From Planctomycetota bacterium (GTDB lineage Bacteria; Planctomycetota; UBA1135; GCA-002686595): a stretch of DNA of 64,000 nt. A program made the translations under genes and the position numbers. Below are positions 1-7,116 of this stretch, in pieces. How positions within the stretch are numbered: the stretch's first letter is position 1; every line of letters begins with the position of its first letter. The stretch spans positions 20,585-84,584 of the forward strand of contig JAJDET010000010.1 of NCBI GenBank assembly GCA_029259655.1, in the 5' to 3' direction. The notes under the pieces are model-generated. The model did no database searches. It was not told where the DNA came from and worked only from the letters and a program-made list of their open reading frames with translations.

Positions 1-814
1 GACGGAGCGATCCTTCGACGAAGCCGAGAAGGCCTACCGCTCGGCGGCGGAGATGGCCGCGGGCTCGGCGATCGCCGAGGAGGGCGTCCGTCGCTCGAGC
101 GGTGAGCTTCGCGGCGGTCAGGGAGCCGGTAGCGTCCACGTCTTCTACCTCGCGGGATCCGGCCCGGCGCTGGTCGAGACGACGTCCCCGGTCACGGACC
201 TCGCGCTATCGCTCGCGCAGATCGGTGCGATCCTCGGTGACCTCGACGTGGGTGTGATCGGACAGACGCCCATCCCCGTCCCCGGAGTCCTCCCGAGGAT
301 CGTCGGCGTTCCGCCGCTCCGGGTCCGGGCCGACGACGGTCAGACGGTCACGACCGAGACCCTGCTCGACGTGAACGGGATCGCGACCGAACAGCTCGAG
401 GCGAACATGCCGTGGATCGTCGCCCGTGCTGCCCTGCGCCGGGCCTTCAAGGCGACCGCGGCGAACAAGGCCTCGAAAGGCATCAAGGACGACGGGGTGC
501 GCGACCTGATGAAGATCCTCGCCAACCTGATCTGGACCGCCACCGAGAGCGCCGACTTGCGGCACTGGACGTCGCTCCCGGCCGAGTTCCAGGCGACGCA
601 CCTCTACCTCGAGGAAGGCCAGCGCGAGCTCGACCTCGGTCCCGGCATGCAGGTCCCGGTGCGCGTCCGCGCCGGCTACTCCTCCTTCGTCGTCGTGATC
701 CAGCCGAACCTCGGCCTTCCGGGCGCCGTGCTCGTGGACGACTTCTCGAGCGTGGACGTCCTGCAGGTCGAGGTCGTGCCCGAAGCCGAACCCGGTCCGA
801 TCCCCACGCCCTGA
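1..814 (+). CDS. C-terminal part of a COG3014-like protein (5' end outside window)
   Basis: The reading frame is open from base 2, so the gene begins upstream; an internal ATG lies at 53. About 270 residues are visible. They read as the C-terminal half of a COG3014-type conserved protein: a basic segment with repeated Ala/Lys (RRAFKATAANKASKGI), then a region containing ESADLRHWTSLPAEFQATHL followed by an L-x-E-G-Q-R-E-L-D-L stretch. That order resembles the (A)DxRxW-x-LPA-x-x-Q pattern I associate with this family. The first visible residues (FDEAEKAYRSAAEM) look like a TPR helix pair, which fits the TPR N-terminus of such proteins. Family members are usually predicted lipoproteins of unknown function. 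The assignment is by motif memory only. There is a 63-base gap to the next co-directional gene. Confidence 0.55.
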   Translation, partial: TERSFDEAEKAYRSAAEMAAGSAIAEEGVRRSSGELRGGQGAGSVHVFYLAGSGPALVETTSPVTDLALSLAQIGAILGDLDVGVIGQTPIPVPGVLPRIVGVPPLRVRADDGQTVTTETLLDVNGIATEQLEANMPWIVARAALRRAFKATAANKASKGIKDDGVRDLMKILANLIWTATESADLRHWTSLPAEFQATHLYLEEGQRELDLGPGMQVPVRVRAGYSSFVVVIQPNLGLPGAVLVDDFSSVDVLQVEVVPEAEPGPIPTP

Positions 815-877
815 GGGCACGGACGATCGGGCCCGGTTCCTTCAAGAGCGACGGCCCGCGGGGTCGATGGGCGCGTC

Positions 878-1105
878 GTGGACTTCCTCCGCCTGATCGG
901 AGCCGCCGTTCTCGTCCTGACGATCGTGGCGGTCGCCGTGAGCCTCCTCGCCGAGGTCGTTCCGGATGACGCCCCGGACGGGGTCCACGCGGCGATCGGG
1001 CTCGCGCTGGGAGCGCTCCTCGTCACGCTCTGCTACCGGATCACGCGCTTCGCGCGCAGGAACGTGCCCATTCGCATCATTCGCGTGGAGGACGACCGGG
1101 ACTGA
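878..1105 (+). CDS. small two-helix membrane protein
   Basis: The protein has 75 residues and a GTG start (GTG GAC TTC CTC). Residues about 4-26 form a strongly hydrophobic helix (IGAAVLVLTIVAVAVSLL) and about 40-56 a second one (AAIGLALGALLVTL). A short acidic loop lies between them and the C-terminal tail is basic then acidic. It follows the COG3014-like gene by 63 bases on the same strand and could be cotranscribed. I recognise no family. Base composition and third-position GC match the neighbours, which argues that it is a real gene rather than chance. Confidence 0.55.
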   Translation: MDFLRLIGAAVLVLTIVAVAVSLLAEVVPDDAPDGVHAAIGLALGALLVTLCYRITRFARRNVPIRIIRVEDDRD

Positions 1106-1129
1106 TCGAGGGACGCCCCGCCGCTGCCG

Positions 1130-1261
1130 CTAGCCCGCAGTCGACCTTGAACAGGTCGTCGAGGACGCCGGTGCGCGCAAAGTGCCGGCAGGAGCCGAGA
1201 GGCCGGCGCAGCCGGCCGTTCGTGGTGTTCTGGCCGCGAACCCGTGAGGGATGCGGGCTAG
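1130..1261. repeat. inverted-repeat bounded intergenic segment
   Basis: A perfect 10-base inverted repeat (CTAGCCCGCA at 1130-1139, TGCGGGCTAG at 1252-1261) bounds a segment of about 130 bases lying between the small membrane protein and the ATP-grasp gene. The right arm overlaps the ATP-grasp stop codon. Inside is a second perfect stem, GGCCGGC/GCCGGCC with a 3-base loop (1201-1217), which could act as a terminator for either side although no T-run follows. The right end (1238-1264) is nearly identical to 41811-41837. Confidence 0.5.
1201..1217 (-). terminator. GC-rich hairpin downstream of the ATP-grasp gene
   Basis: This is a perfect 7-bp stem with a 3-base loop (GGCCGGC GCA GCCGGCC), 41 bases past the ATP-grasp stop in the direction of transcription. 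It has no U-tract, so it is at best a weak or Rho-assisted terminator. Confidence 0.3.
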
Positions 1262-1264
1262 AGG
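1238..1264 (+). repeat. 27-base dispersed repeat, copy 1
   Basis: The 27 bases from 1238 (begins GAACCCGTGAGGGATGCGGG, ends CTAGAGG) match 41811-41837 at 25 of 27 positions. This copy overlaps the end of the ATP-grasp gene, so the gene's stop codon lies inside the repeat. It may be the terminus of a small dispersed intergenic element. Confidence 0.5.
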
Positions 1265-2133
1265 CGCGCGAGGAGCGACTCCGCCAGCCGCGCCGCGGCG
1301 CCGGGACCGTGGCGCAGGAAGAGCGACGGCTCGACGAGCTCGAGCTCGTTCAGGAGGAGCCCTCCGTCGTCCGCGCGGAGGAAGTCGACCCTGGCGTACA
1401 GGAGAGTGCCGCCGAAGCGGTCCTCGACCGGGGCAACGATCGAGCGCGCGAGGTCCAGCTCGCCGGGTTCGAACTCGTACGGTCGGTCCAGGGCACCGAA
1501 ATCGTCCTGCACGCGGTAGTCCCCCGCCACGGGGAGCTTCTGCACGCCGTGGGTCGGCTCCCCGTCGACGAAGAGCACGGACAGCTCTCCCTCCGTCTCG
1601 ACGCTCGCGAGGTAGGGCTGCAGCAAGAGGTCCTCCTCGAGGAGCAGGCGCTCGAGGTGGGCCTGGGCTTGTGCGATCCCATCCGCGTCGGCCGCGAACC
1701 GCAGCGTCTCCCGTGCCGTCGCACCGACGCAGGGCTTGACGAAGGCGCGCTCCCAGCCGCGCGCCGCGAGAACGGCAGCGACATCGACGTCCTGTCCGCG
1801 TTCGAGCCACTCGGTCGGCGCGATTCGCACCCCCAGGGCTTCCAGCTCTCGCAAGTATTGCTTGTGCGTGTTCCAGCGCACGACCGCGGCCGGGTTGAAG
1901 AGCGGCGCGGCGGCGCCGGCGCGTTCAGCCCAGGCGAGGTACTCGGTGCAGTGCTCCTGATAGTCCCAGGTCGTTCGGATCAAGCACGCGTCGTGCGAGC
2001 TCCAGTCGACGTCCGGATCGCCCCACGCCGGCTGAACGACGTCCGCGCCGCGCTCGAGGAGCGCCCGGACCAGCGGCCGGTCGTCCACCTCCCAGTCGGG
2101 GACGGTTGCGCAGGTCGCCAGAGCGATCCGCAT
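1258..2133 (-). CDS. ATP-grasp family ligase (RimK/DcsG-like)
   Basis: This is a 291-residue protein. The start is ATG at 2133, only 4 bases after the stop of the upstream lipoprotein gene, so the two are probably cotranscribed. The N-terminus (MRIALATCATVPDWEVDD) and the W-x-D-P-D-V-D-W segment followed by LIRTTWDY are typical of the small ATP-grasp proteins related to cycloserine ligase DcsG and glutathione-synthetase-like enzymes. Further in are a nucleotide-binding AFVKPCVGA strand-loop (Lys about 137), a LLEEDLLLQPYL segment, and a C-terminal metal-binding YARVDFLR...LLNELELVEPSLF block, all expected for ATP-dependent carboxylate-amine (or thiol) ligation. The substrates are unknown. The 3' end overlaps a 27-base repeat. 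Confidence 0.8.
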   Translation of the reverse strand: MRIALATCATVPDWEVDDRPLVRALLERGADVVQPAWGDPDVDWSSHDACLIRTTWDYQEHCTEYLAWAERAGAAAPLFNPAAVVRWNTHKQYLRELEALGVRIAPTEWLERGQDVDVAAVLAARGWERAFVKPCVGATARETLRFAADADGIAQAQAHLERLLLEEDLLLQPYLASVETEGELSVLFVDGEPTHGVQKLPVAGDYRVQDDFGALDRPYEFEPGELDLARSIVAPVEDRFGGTLLYARVDFLRADDGGLLLNELELVEPSLFLRHGPGAAARLAESLLARL

Positions 2134-2137
2134 GGGA

Positions 2138-3376
2138 CTATCCCGGGACGACGATGCGCACGGTCTTGCGCTCGCCGCCGCGCAGCAACTCGACTTCCAC
2201 CGTGTCTCCGGGCTCGTGCTCGAAGCACCACCACGCGTGGAGCTCGCCCTGGTTCTCGAAGTCGCTCCGGCCACCGGCCGACACGACCACGTCTCCCTTC
2301 TTGATTCCGGCGGACCTGGCCGCCGGCCCGTAGAGATCCTTCGCGACGATGTACTTCACGGTGAACGCGAACGCGCCCGGCTCGAGTCCGAGCGCCTCCT
2401 TGTCCTCCGCGGAGAGGTCGCGGCCGCCGAACCCCACGCGGGGATCGAGGTCCCATTTGTGCGGGCGCCAGGAGTACTCGAGCGGTAGGGGCGCCTTCCA
2501 CCCGGGCGCGAGGACCAGCTCGCCCGTGCGCTTCTCGCCGGCGCGGACGTATTCCAGGGCGACCGTACTCCCCGCCGTCGGCAGACCGTCGAGCACCCAG
2601 GAGACGTCCGTGGCCGTGAGCACCGGCTGGTTCGCGAGCGCGACCAGCTCGTCCCCCACCGCGAGTCCGGCGAGGGCGGCGGGCGAGCCCTCCGCCACGG
2701 CGGTGATCCGGTTCTGCACGACCGGTGCCACCTCGATCCCGATACGCCGGGGAGGCGGACACACGAACGCGTCCTCCAGGTTCCAGGTCTTCGCTGCGCG
2801 GGCCTCGTCCGCGAAGGCCGACCGCACGCTGTGGCAGTGGATGCACTTGCCCTTGTCCTTCACGACGAAGGAGGGGACGTCCTCCAGGCGGACCGGCGGG
2901 TCGAACGTCGGCGGGTCGGGAGCCTCCGAGTACTCCGCGTGCCGCTCGAGCCCCGCGGTCAGGAAGGCCGCGTAGGACTCCTCTCCGAGCCAAACGCCGG
3001 CCGAGCTGTGATCCCGCCCGCCATAGCGGTGATAGGTCGTTCCGTCCGCGTGCATGACGAGCGCCGAGAACGTGAGCCCGGTGTCGAACCGGTAGCGCGA
3101 GAGGTCCACGCCGCGCATGTCGGTCACGCGCACGCAGACGTACTGGTCATAGAGCTCGCGGAGAGTCGGTGTGGGACGGACGACCTGCCCGTCGAAGGAC
3201 GTACAGTCCTTTCAGGTCTCTCAGCGAAAGACGACCAGCATCGGCCGGCTGCTCTGCGCGGCGACTTCTTCGCCGCGCTCGAGGTCCAGGTACCAGAAGT
3301 CCTGCATCTCCGGCTTCGACGGCGCGCACGCCGCGAAGCCGAGTGCTATCGCGGTAGGAGCGAGGAGGCGGATCAT
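2138..3376 (-). CDS. probable double-selenocysteine thioredoxin-like/CxxCH/PDZ lipoprotein (two in-frame TGA codons)
   Basis: Read from ATG 3376 with TGA at 3221-3223 and 3212-3214 decoded as selenocysteine, this gives 412 residues. Residues 1-17 are a lipoprotein signal (GFAAC). Residues about 45-65 read MLVVFR-U-ET-U-KDC-TSFDGQV, a strand followed by UxxUxxC where a thioredoxin-like active site would sit (U52, U55, C58). Next comes a Trx-like remainder ending TTYHRYGGRD, a CIHCH heme c motif (C178, C181, H182), then two PDZ domains (about 210-275 and 326-411). Codon use upstream of the TGAs matches the coding remainder, and no other stop interrupts the frame. A conventional call would begin at ATG 3133 (331 residues) and lose the signal peptide and redox motif. 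It lies 30 bases after the upstream secreted protein and 4 bases before the ATP-grasp gene. The selenium reading is inference; no selenocysteine machinery is in the window. Confidence 0.7.
3175..3193 (-). promoter_or_regulatory. second candidate SECIS-like stem-loop
   Basis: On the transcript a 5-bp stem GACGG/CCGUC closes a 9-base G-containing loop, starting 18 bases after the second UGA. Its spacing would suit decoding of that codon. The stem is short, so support is weak. Confidence 0.3.
3195..3211 (-). promoter_or_regulatory. candidate bacterial SECIS hairpin after the in-frame UGAs
   Basis: The transcript reads AAGGAC UGUAC GUCCUU, a perfect 6-bp stem with a 5-base loop containing G and U. 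It begins directly after the second UGA and 9 bases after the first, placing the loop G about 17 bases past UGA-1. This is inside the 16-37 base window usual for bacterial SECIS elements. Confidence 0.5.
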
Positions 3377-3406
3377 GCCCGCGAGCCTACCAGGCCCGCC
3401 GGCGGG

Positions 3407-4417
3407 TTACGACGAGTACTCGACCTCGGCGCGGAAGGTCGCGGTGCCCTCGAATTCCTGGGTCTGCTCCACGGAGAATTCCATGTCGGGAATCTCCTGC
3501 GACACGTCCGTCGCGTAGCTGAAGTCGCCCTCGAGCTCGAAGCCCGCGAAGTGGCCCGAGGCGAGGTTCCACAGGAGCTGACCCTCGAGGTCGAAGCCGA
3601 TGCGGATCTCCTGCGACATGCTGCCGGATCCGTAGGGCGTGTCGAAGTCCGCGTCCATGTCGGCGCCGGTCTCCGCTATGGCCTTGATCTCGATGACGGC
3701 GATCCGGACGCCGCCTTCCTCGCGGATCTCGGCGAGCTTGCAGGTGACCTCGCCGTCGAGGTTGTCGTCGATCTGGTCGGAGATCTCGTCGTCGTCGCCC
3801 TCTTCCTCGTCTTCGCCGAGGATATGCAGGTCCCCACCGGGGTCGAGCATCTGGTCGAACGCCTCGATGTCCACGTCCCAGGAGTCGCCGCGAGAGACGG
3901 CTCCGGACGGGAGGAATCCCCTGAAGTCGATGTCGCACACGAGATCCTCGAGCAGATCCTCGTCGCCGTCCTCGTCCTCGAACTCGACGATGAACTCCTC
4001 TTCATCGTCGTCCCAGGTGAAGACCACGGTCATGCCCTCGAGGTCGCTCGCTCCGTCCGACTCGTCGGAGTTGTCTCCCTCGGGGCCGGAGTACTCGGTG
4101 GACTCCGTCTGGGTGATCTCATCGAAGGTCCTGCGCAGCTTGCGGATCCGCCCGTCTCCGACCTCCTGGATCTCGTCCTTGAAGACGATCCTCTGCTCCC
4201 GAACGAGCGTCAGGTCGACGTCCACGTCCGGCATCTCCATCTCCTCGTCGCCCCGGGAACCGGAACCGGACTGTTCGGCGAGCTCGAGCTCGGTCTCCTG
4301 GGTGAAGACGAACGTGAACGCGAGGCCTTCGCTGGGACGGAAGGAGATCTCTTCTTCCGCGCGAGGGGTGGCGAATGCGGCCAGAAGCGGGAGGGTGGCG
4401 AGGAGCTGCTTGTTCAT
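3407..4417 (-). CDS. secreted acidic protein of unknown function
   Basis: The protein has 336 residues. The N-terminus (MNKQLLATLPLLAAFATPRAEEE) is a signal peptide with likely cleavage after PRA. The mature protein is strongly acidic, with long Asp/Glu-rich stretches around residues 120-150 and 190-215, and the C-terminal half alternates short beta-strand-like segments (IGFDLEGQLLWNLASGHFAGF). This resembles secreted planctomycete proteins that compare a measured and an expected polysaccharide-like beta-sandwich, but I recognise no named family. It is the first gene of a probable three-gene minus-strand unit with the selenoprotein candidate and the ATP-grasp ligase. Confidence 0.7.
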   Translation of the reverse strand: MNKQLLATLPLLAAFATPRAEEEISFRPSEGLAFTFVFTQETELELAEQSGSGSRGDEEMEMPDVDVDLTLVREQRIVFKDEIQEVGDGRIRKLRRTFDEITQTESTEYSGPEGDNSDESDGASDLEGMTVVFTWDDDEEEFIVEFEDEDGDEDLLEDLVCDIDFRGFLPSGAVSRGDSWDVDIEAFDQMLDPGGDLHILGEDEEEGDDDEISDQIDDNLDGEVTCKLAEIREEGGVRIAVIEIKAIAETGADMDADFDTPYGSGSMSQEIRIGFDLEGQLLWNLASGHFAGFELEGDFSYATDVSQEIPDMEFSVEQTQEFEGTATFRAEVEYSS

Positions 4418-4552
4418 GGTTCGAGGGTTTCTGGAGCCGGAGGGTGACTGGGCATTTTGCCCGAAGCCGGGCCCTTCCGCGGTACGAGAACGGTTTTCCG
4501 GCCGCCGGAAGAAGGGGCACCCCGAACCGAAGCGAACCCGGTAGCGGCCGCG

Positions 4553-5269
4553 TCAGCGGTCGATGATGGGCTGCTCTTCCGTTTCGCTGCGCGTCCCGAC
4601 CCAGTAGTCGAGCTCGCTGCGCGCGGCCCGCGGTCCCAGGATCATGATCCCGATGACGGCCAGCAGGAAGCCGCCGAGGTAGGCCAGAGGAGTCCACCAG
4701 GGCAGGATTCCCATCGCCAGCCGCTCCTGCAGATCCGCGATCTCCTGGATCGGCCGGGGGTGGGTCATGATCTTGAGGCTCCATGCCAGGAGCAGCACGA
4801 AGTAGATGGCCCAGTAGTTCCGCCGCAGTCGCATCCGGAGCGCCTCCAGGCGCCCGATCCGGAACCGCGGGTGGAACATGTCCTCGGCCATGAGGTGGCC
4901 CCAGGCGGTCTCCGGGCTGGTCGGATCCCGACGCAGGATCGGCCCGTAGAAGTTCTCCTCGATCAGCCGCACGCGCGAGCGCCACATGTGCGCGAACCGG
5001 AAGCGCCGCGCCTCGAACCCGAGGAAGACCGTGATGAGGAGGAGTCCGAGGAGCAGGGTCCAGTGGGAGTGCGTCGGGTCGTTGAACGAGAACGAGAGCA
5101 GTCCGGCCGTCGTGATGACGGCCCAGTTCGTCGTGTTGTCGAGGCGCAGTCGCCACGAGTTCGAGCGGTAGAGCTCGCCGCGGTACAGGTGCACCATGGC
5201 GGCGATGTATTCCGAACGCGAGAGCGGAATGCTCTCGTAGTCGACGCCGTTCGGAGCTTTCTCGGCCAT
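4553..5269 (-). CDS. DUF2270 family integral membrane protein
   Basis: This protein has 238 residues and an ATG start. It contains the DUF2270 signature order: a cytoplasmic N-terminus, VHLYRGELYRSNSWRLRLDN followed by TTNWAVITTAGLLSFSF, a transmembrane pair (LLLGLLLITVFLGF), then EARRFRFAHMWRSRVRLIEENFY, and two more helices near residues 155-170 and 195-215. Four transmembrane segments are visible. The function of the family is unknown. A 135-base gap separates it from the downstream secreted-protein gene, and 39 bases separate it from the CPXCG gene upstream on the same strand. Confidence 0.85.
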   Translation of the reverse strand: MAEKAPNGVDYESIPLSRSEYIAAMVHLYRGELYRSNSWRLRLDNTTNWAVITTAGLLSFSFNDPTHSHWTLLLGLLLITVFLGFEARRFRFAHMWRSRVRLIEENFYGPILRRDPTSPETAWGHLMAEDMFHPRFRIGRLEALRMRLRRNYWAIYFVLLLAWSLKIMTHPRPIQEIADLQERLAMGILPWWTPLAYLGGFLLAVIGIMILGPRAARSELDYWVGTRSETEEQPIIDR

Positions 5270-5308
5270 CTGCCCGGATTCTCCAGGGCGGAGACGGCCG
5301 AGTAAAGG

Positions 5309-5491
5309 CTACTCCGGTGTGCTCTCGAGCGTAGCCGTGCCATCGGCCGCCAGCCGCACGCGAAGGACGTGCGGCCGGCAGCACACGGGGCAGTCCTCGA
5401 CATACTCCTGCCCATCGCCCTCGGAGGGATCGACGGTGACCACGATCTCCTCGCCGCAGGAGTCGCAGACGTAGTCCGCTTCGATCAGCAA
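5309..5491 (-). CDS. CPXCG-type cysteine-rich small protein
   Basis: The protein has 60 residues. It has two Cys pairs, C-D-S-C near residue 9 and C-P-V-C-C near residue 34, with the core GEEIVVTVDPSEGDGQEYVEDC between them. That is the layout of the small CPXCG/Cys-rich family, presumed zinc ribbons. The ATG at 5491 lies 4 bases after the stop of the upstream secreted-protein gene, so the two are probably translated from one message. No function is established. Confidence 0.8.
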   Translation of the reverse strand: MLIEADYVCDSCGEEIVVTVDPSEGDGQEYVEDCPVCCRPHVLRVRLAADGTATLESTPE

Positions 5492-5495
5492 GGGG

Positions 5496-6509
5496 TCAGA
5501 TGACGAGCATCACCTCCTGGGCGTTGCTCGGAGTGTCCACGTCTCCGGTTACGGGTACCGGAATCGTGACGTAGGCGTGGTGCAGGACGAACCCGACGAG
5601 CGCAGGATCGGTCCCCGGCGGTACGTCGAGCTCCGCGAACGAATTCCCCTGGGCGTCGAGGGACCCGAAGAACTCCACGAAGACCGGGTTGAACGGGTGC
5701 TGGACCGTGAAGCTCGTGTAGGAGTCGGCGTTGAGCGGGAGGTTCATCCCGTTCGCGAGCGTGATCCCGGGAACCGTCCCGGAGGTCGTCCCGAAGATCC
5801 AGTAGAACTTGCCCGCCTCGGCAGCTCCTCCGGCGAGGGTGAACTTCTGCTTGCCCCCGGCGGACATCGAGATCGACGTCACGTCGCGGTTCAGCAGATC
5901 GCACCCGGAGCTCGCGATGCGGTAGGTGACCTCGAAGACCCAGTTGCCCGAGACGCCCTGGCTGCACGCGTCGACCCAGGTCCCGTTCGTGAACTTGATG
6001 AGGTTGGCGCCGGGCGTGCAGCCACCGCCGGCGATGATCACGCTGGGGGCGAAGATGTTGTTCGCATTGGCATTGGCGAACAAGAGCGATGTGCTGAAGG
6101 GGCCGCTGGCGATCGTCTTGTTTCCGGGGATGAACTCGAGGTCGAACTCGTTGATGACGCCGGAAGTCATGACCGGCCCCGCGAGGTCGAACTGGGGTGC
6201 ACCGGGGTTGGGGAGGCCGCCGGAGTAGATCCGGAGCGCTCCCTCGAGTTGCGCCGGTGGGAGTCCGATCGACGCGCCCCACCCGATCCGGACCTTCAGG
6301 ATCTCGATCGGGTAGTGCTCCGGAGGAGCGGTGAAGACGGCGCCGGCCTCCTCACCGATTGCGAAGCAAGGGCAGGCGAGCTGCTGACCTGCCGGATTCC
6401 AGTGGCGCAAGGCGTCCGGCTGTTCCGGACACGTCTGTGCACCGGCGTATCCGGCGGTGGTGATCGACAGGGAGAGGACGAAGAGCGCGCTGCGGAAGCG
6501 AAGCGACAT
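5496..6509 (-). CDS. secreted protein with planctomycete-type C-terminal beta domain
   Basis: This protein has 337 residues. I chose ATG 6509 because GGAGGAAAC precedes it closely and a signal peptide follows at once (LFVLSLSITTAGYAGAQ, likely cleaved after AGA). The mature part has paired Cys residues and beta-rich stretches. The end (FFGSLDAQGNSFAELDVPPG, then PALVGFVLHHAYVTI) resembles the C-terminal region of the beta-helix protein at 13938-15299: a surface/secreted beta domain ending with a short hydrophobic strand. No enzymatic motif is visible. It is divergent from nothing on the left; to the right lies tRNA-Ile2, on the same strand. Confidence 0.75.
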   Translation of the reverse strand: MSLRFRSALFVLSLSITTAGYAGAQTCPEQPDALRHWNPAGQQLACPCFAIGEEAGAVFTAPPEHYPIEILKVRIGWGASIGLPPAQLEGALRIYSGGLPNPGAPQFDLAGPVMTSGVINEFDLEFIPGNKTIASGPFSTSLLFANANANNIFAPSVIIAGGGCTPGANLIKFTNGTWVDACSQGVSGNWVFEVTYRIASSGCDLLNRDVTSISMSAGGKQKFTLAGGAAEAGKFYWIFGTTSGTVPGITLANGMNLPLNADSYTSFTVQHPFNPVFVEFFGSLDAQGNSFAELDVPPGTDPALVGFVLHHAYVTIPVPVTGDVDTPSNAQEVMLVI

Positions 6510-6580
6510 GTTTCCTCCGGAGTGATGGGTGTCGAGCACAGGCATGCTAGACGGTCCAAGTGCCCTGTCAATGAGAGCAG

Positions 6581-6657
6581 TGGTGGGCCCTGCAGGACTC
6601 GAACCTGCGACCGAGCGATTATGAGTCGCCTGCTCTGACCGACTGAGCTAAGGGCCC
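6581..6657 (-). tRNA. tRNA-Ile2 (anticodon CAU)
   Basis: This is a complete 77-base cloverleaf with encoded CCA. The acceptor stem is GGGCCCT/AGGGCCC, the anticodon stem-loop is GGCGA-CTCATAA-TCGCT and the T-loop is GGTTCGAGTCC. CAU with this body (GGCGACTCATAATCGC) is the AUA-reading isoleucine tRNA whose C34 is converted to lysidine by TilS, not a methionine tRNA. Confidence 0.95.
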
Positions 6658-7116
6658 GCCGCGGTCATCGTCGCCTCGGCTCGGAACGCGCGTCAAGCGC
6701 GGCGTCGGCAGCGCGGCGACGCGTGGCTCAGGAGTCGCCTCGTGAGCACGTTCGCGGCCTCGTCGAAGCTGCGCTCGGTGGTCGAGCACGAGCGTGAAGA
6801 CATGGGCTGCCCCATGACGAGCTCGTCGTTCGCGCACTCCATGTCGAGGAAGATCGAATCCGTGGCCCGCGGCCGTGAGTCGGCCGATCGAGCGGGGCCG
6901 TCGATCCGGAGGCTCTCTCCACGTCCGGCCTTTTCGCAGCCGGGACGCAACCGATCGCCCTCTCGACCGGTCCCGGGAGGAAGGGTGGGGGCCGGTGGGT
7001 CCGGCGGAATGCGGACTCAACCCCGTCCCCACCAAGGTCTTGGACGTCCTCGCCTGAAAAACCGCCTATGGGAACCGCGCCCCGATCGTTGACCGTTCGT
7101 TGCCGACCCCGGAACG
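6658..7116. other. intergenic region without a convincing gene
   Basis: About 460 bases lie between the tRNA and the ECF sigma gene. Short frames exist on both strands but none has a start signal, codon bias or recognisable sequence. The right end carries an ECF-like promoter candidate (7071-7097). Confidence 0.5.
7071..7097 (+). promoter_or_regulatory. candidate ECF sigma promoter
   Basis: GGAACC at 7071-7076 and CGTT at 7094-7097 are separated by 17 bases, resembling the GGAAC-N(15-17)-CGT layout of ECF promoters. It sits just upstream of an ECF sigma gene, so it could provide autoregulation. This is a short match only. Confidence 0.25.

Noticed and set aside
3134..3376. Upstream part of the PDZ gene as untranslated leader or degraded pseudogene
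   Set aside because: It holds an intact lipoprotein signal and redox strand in frame with the downstream gene, GC-rich codons and only two stops, both TGA and both at Cys-equivalent positions.
6581..6657. tRNA with CAU anticodon as methionine or selenocysteine tRNA
   Set aside because: The body and anticodon stem match tRNA-Ile2, and it lacks the long variable arm and 8-bp acceptor stem of tRNA-Sec.
6742..7092. Plus-strand frames in the tRNA to sigma-factor gap as a gene
   Set aside because: Arg/Ser-rich composition, no start signal, stops in the same region on alternate frames and no recognisable motif.
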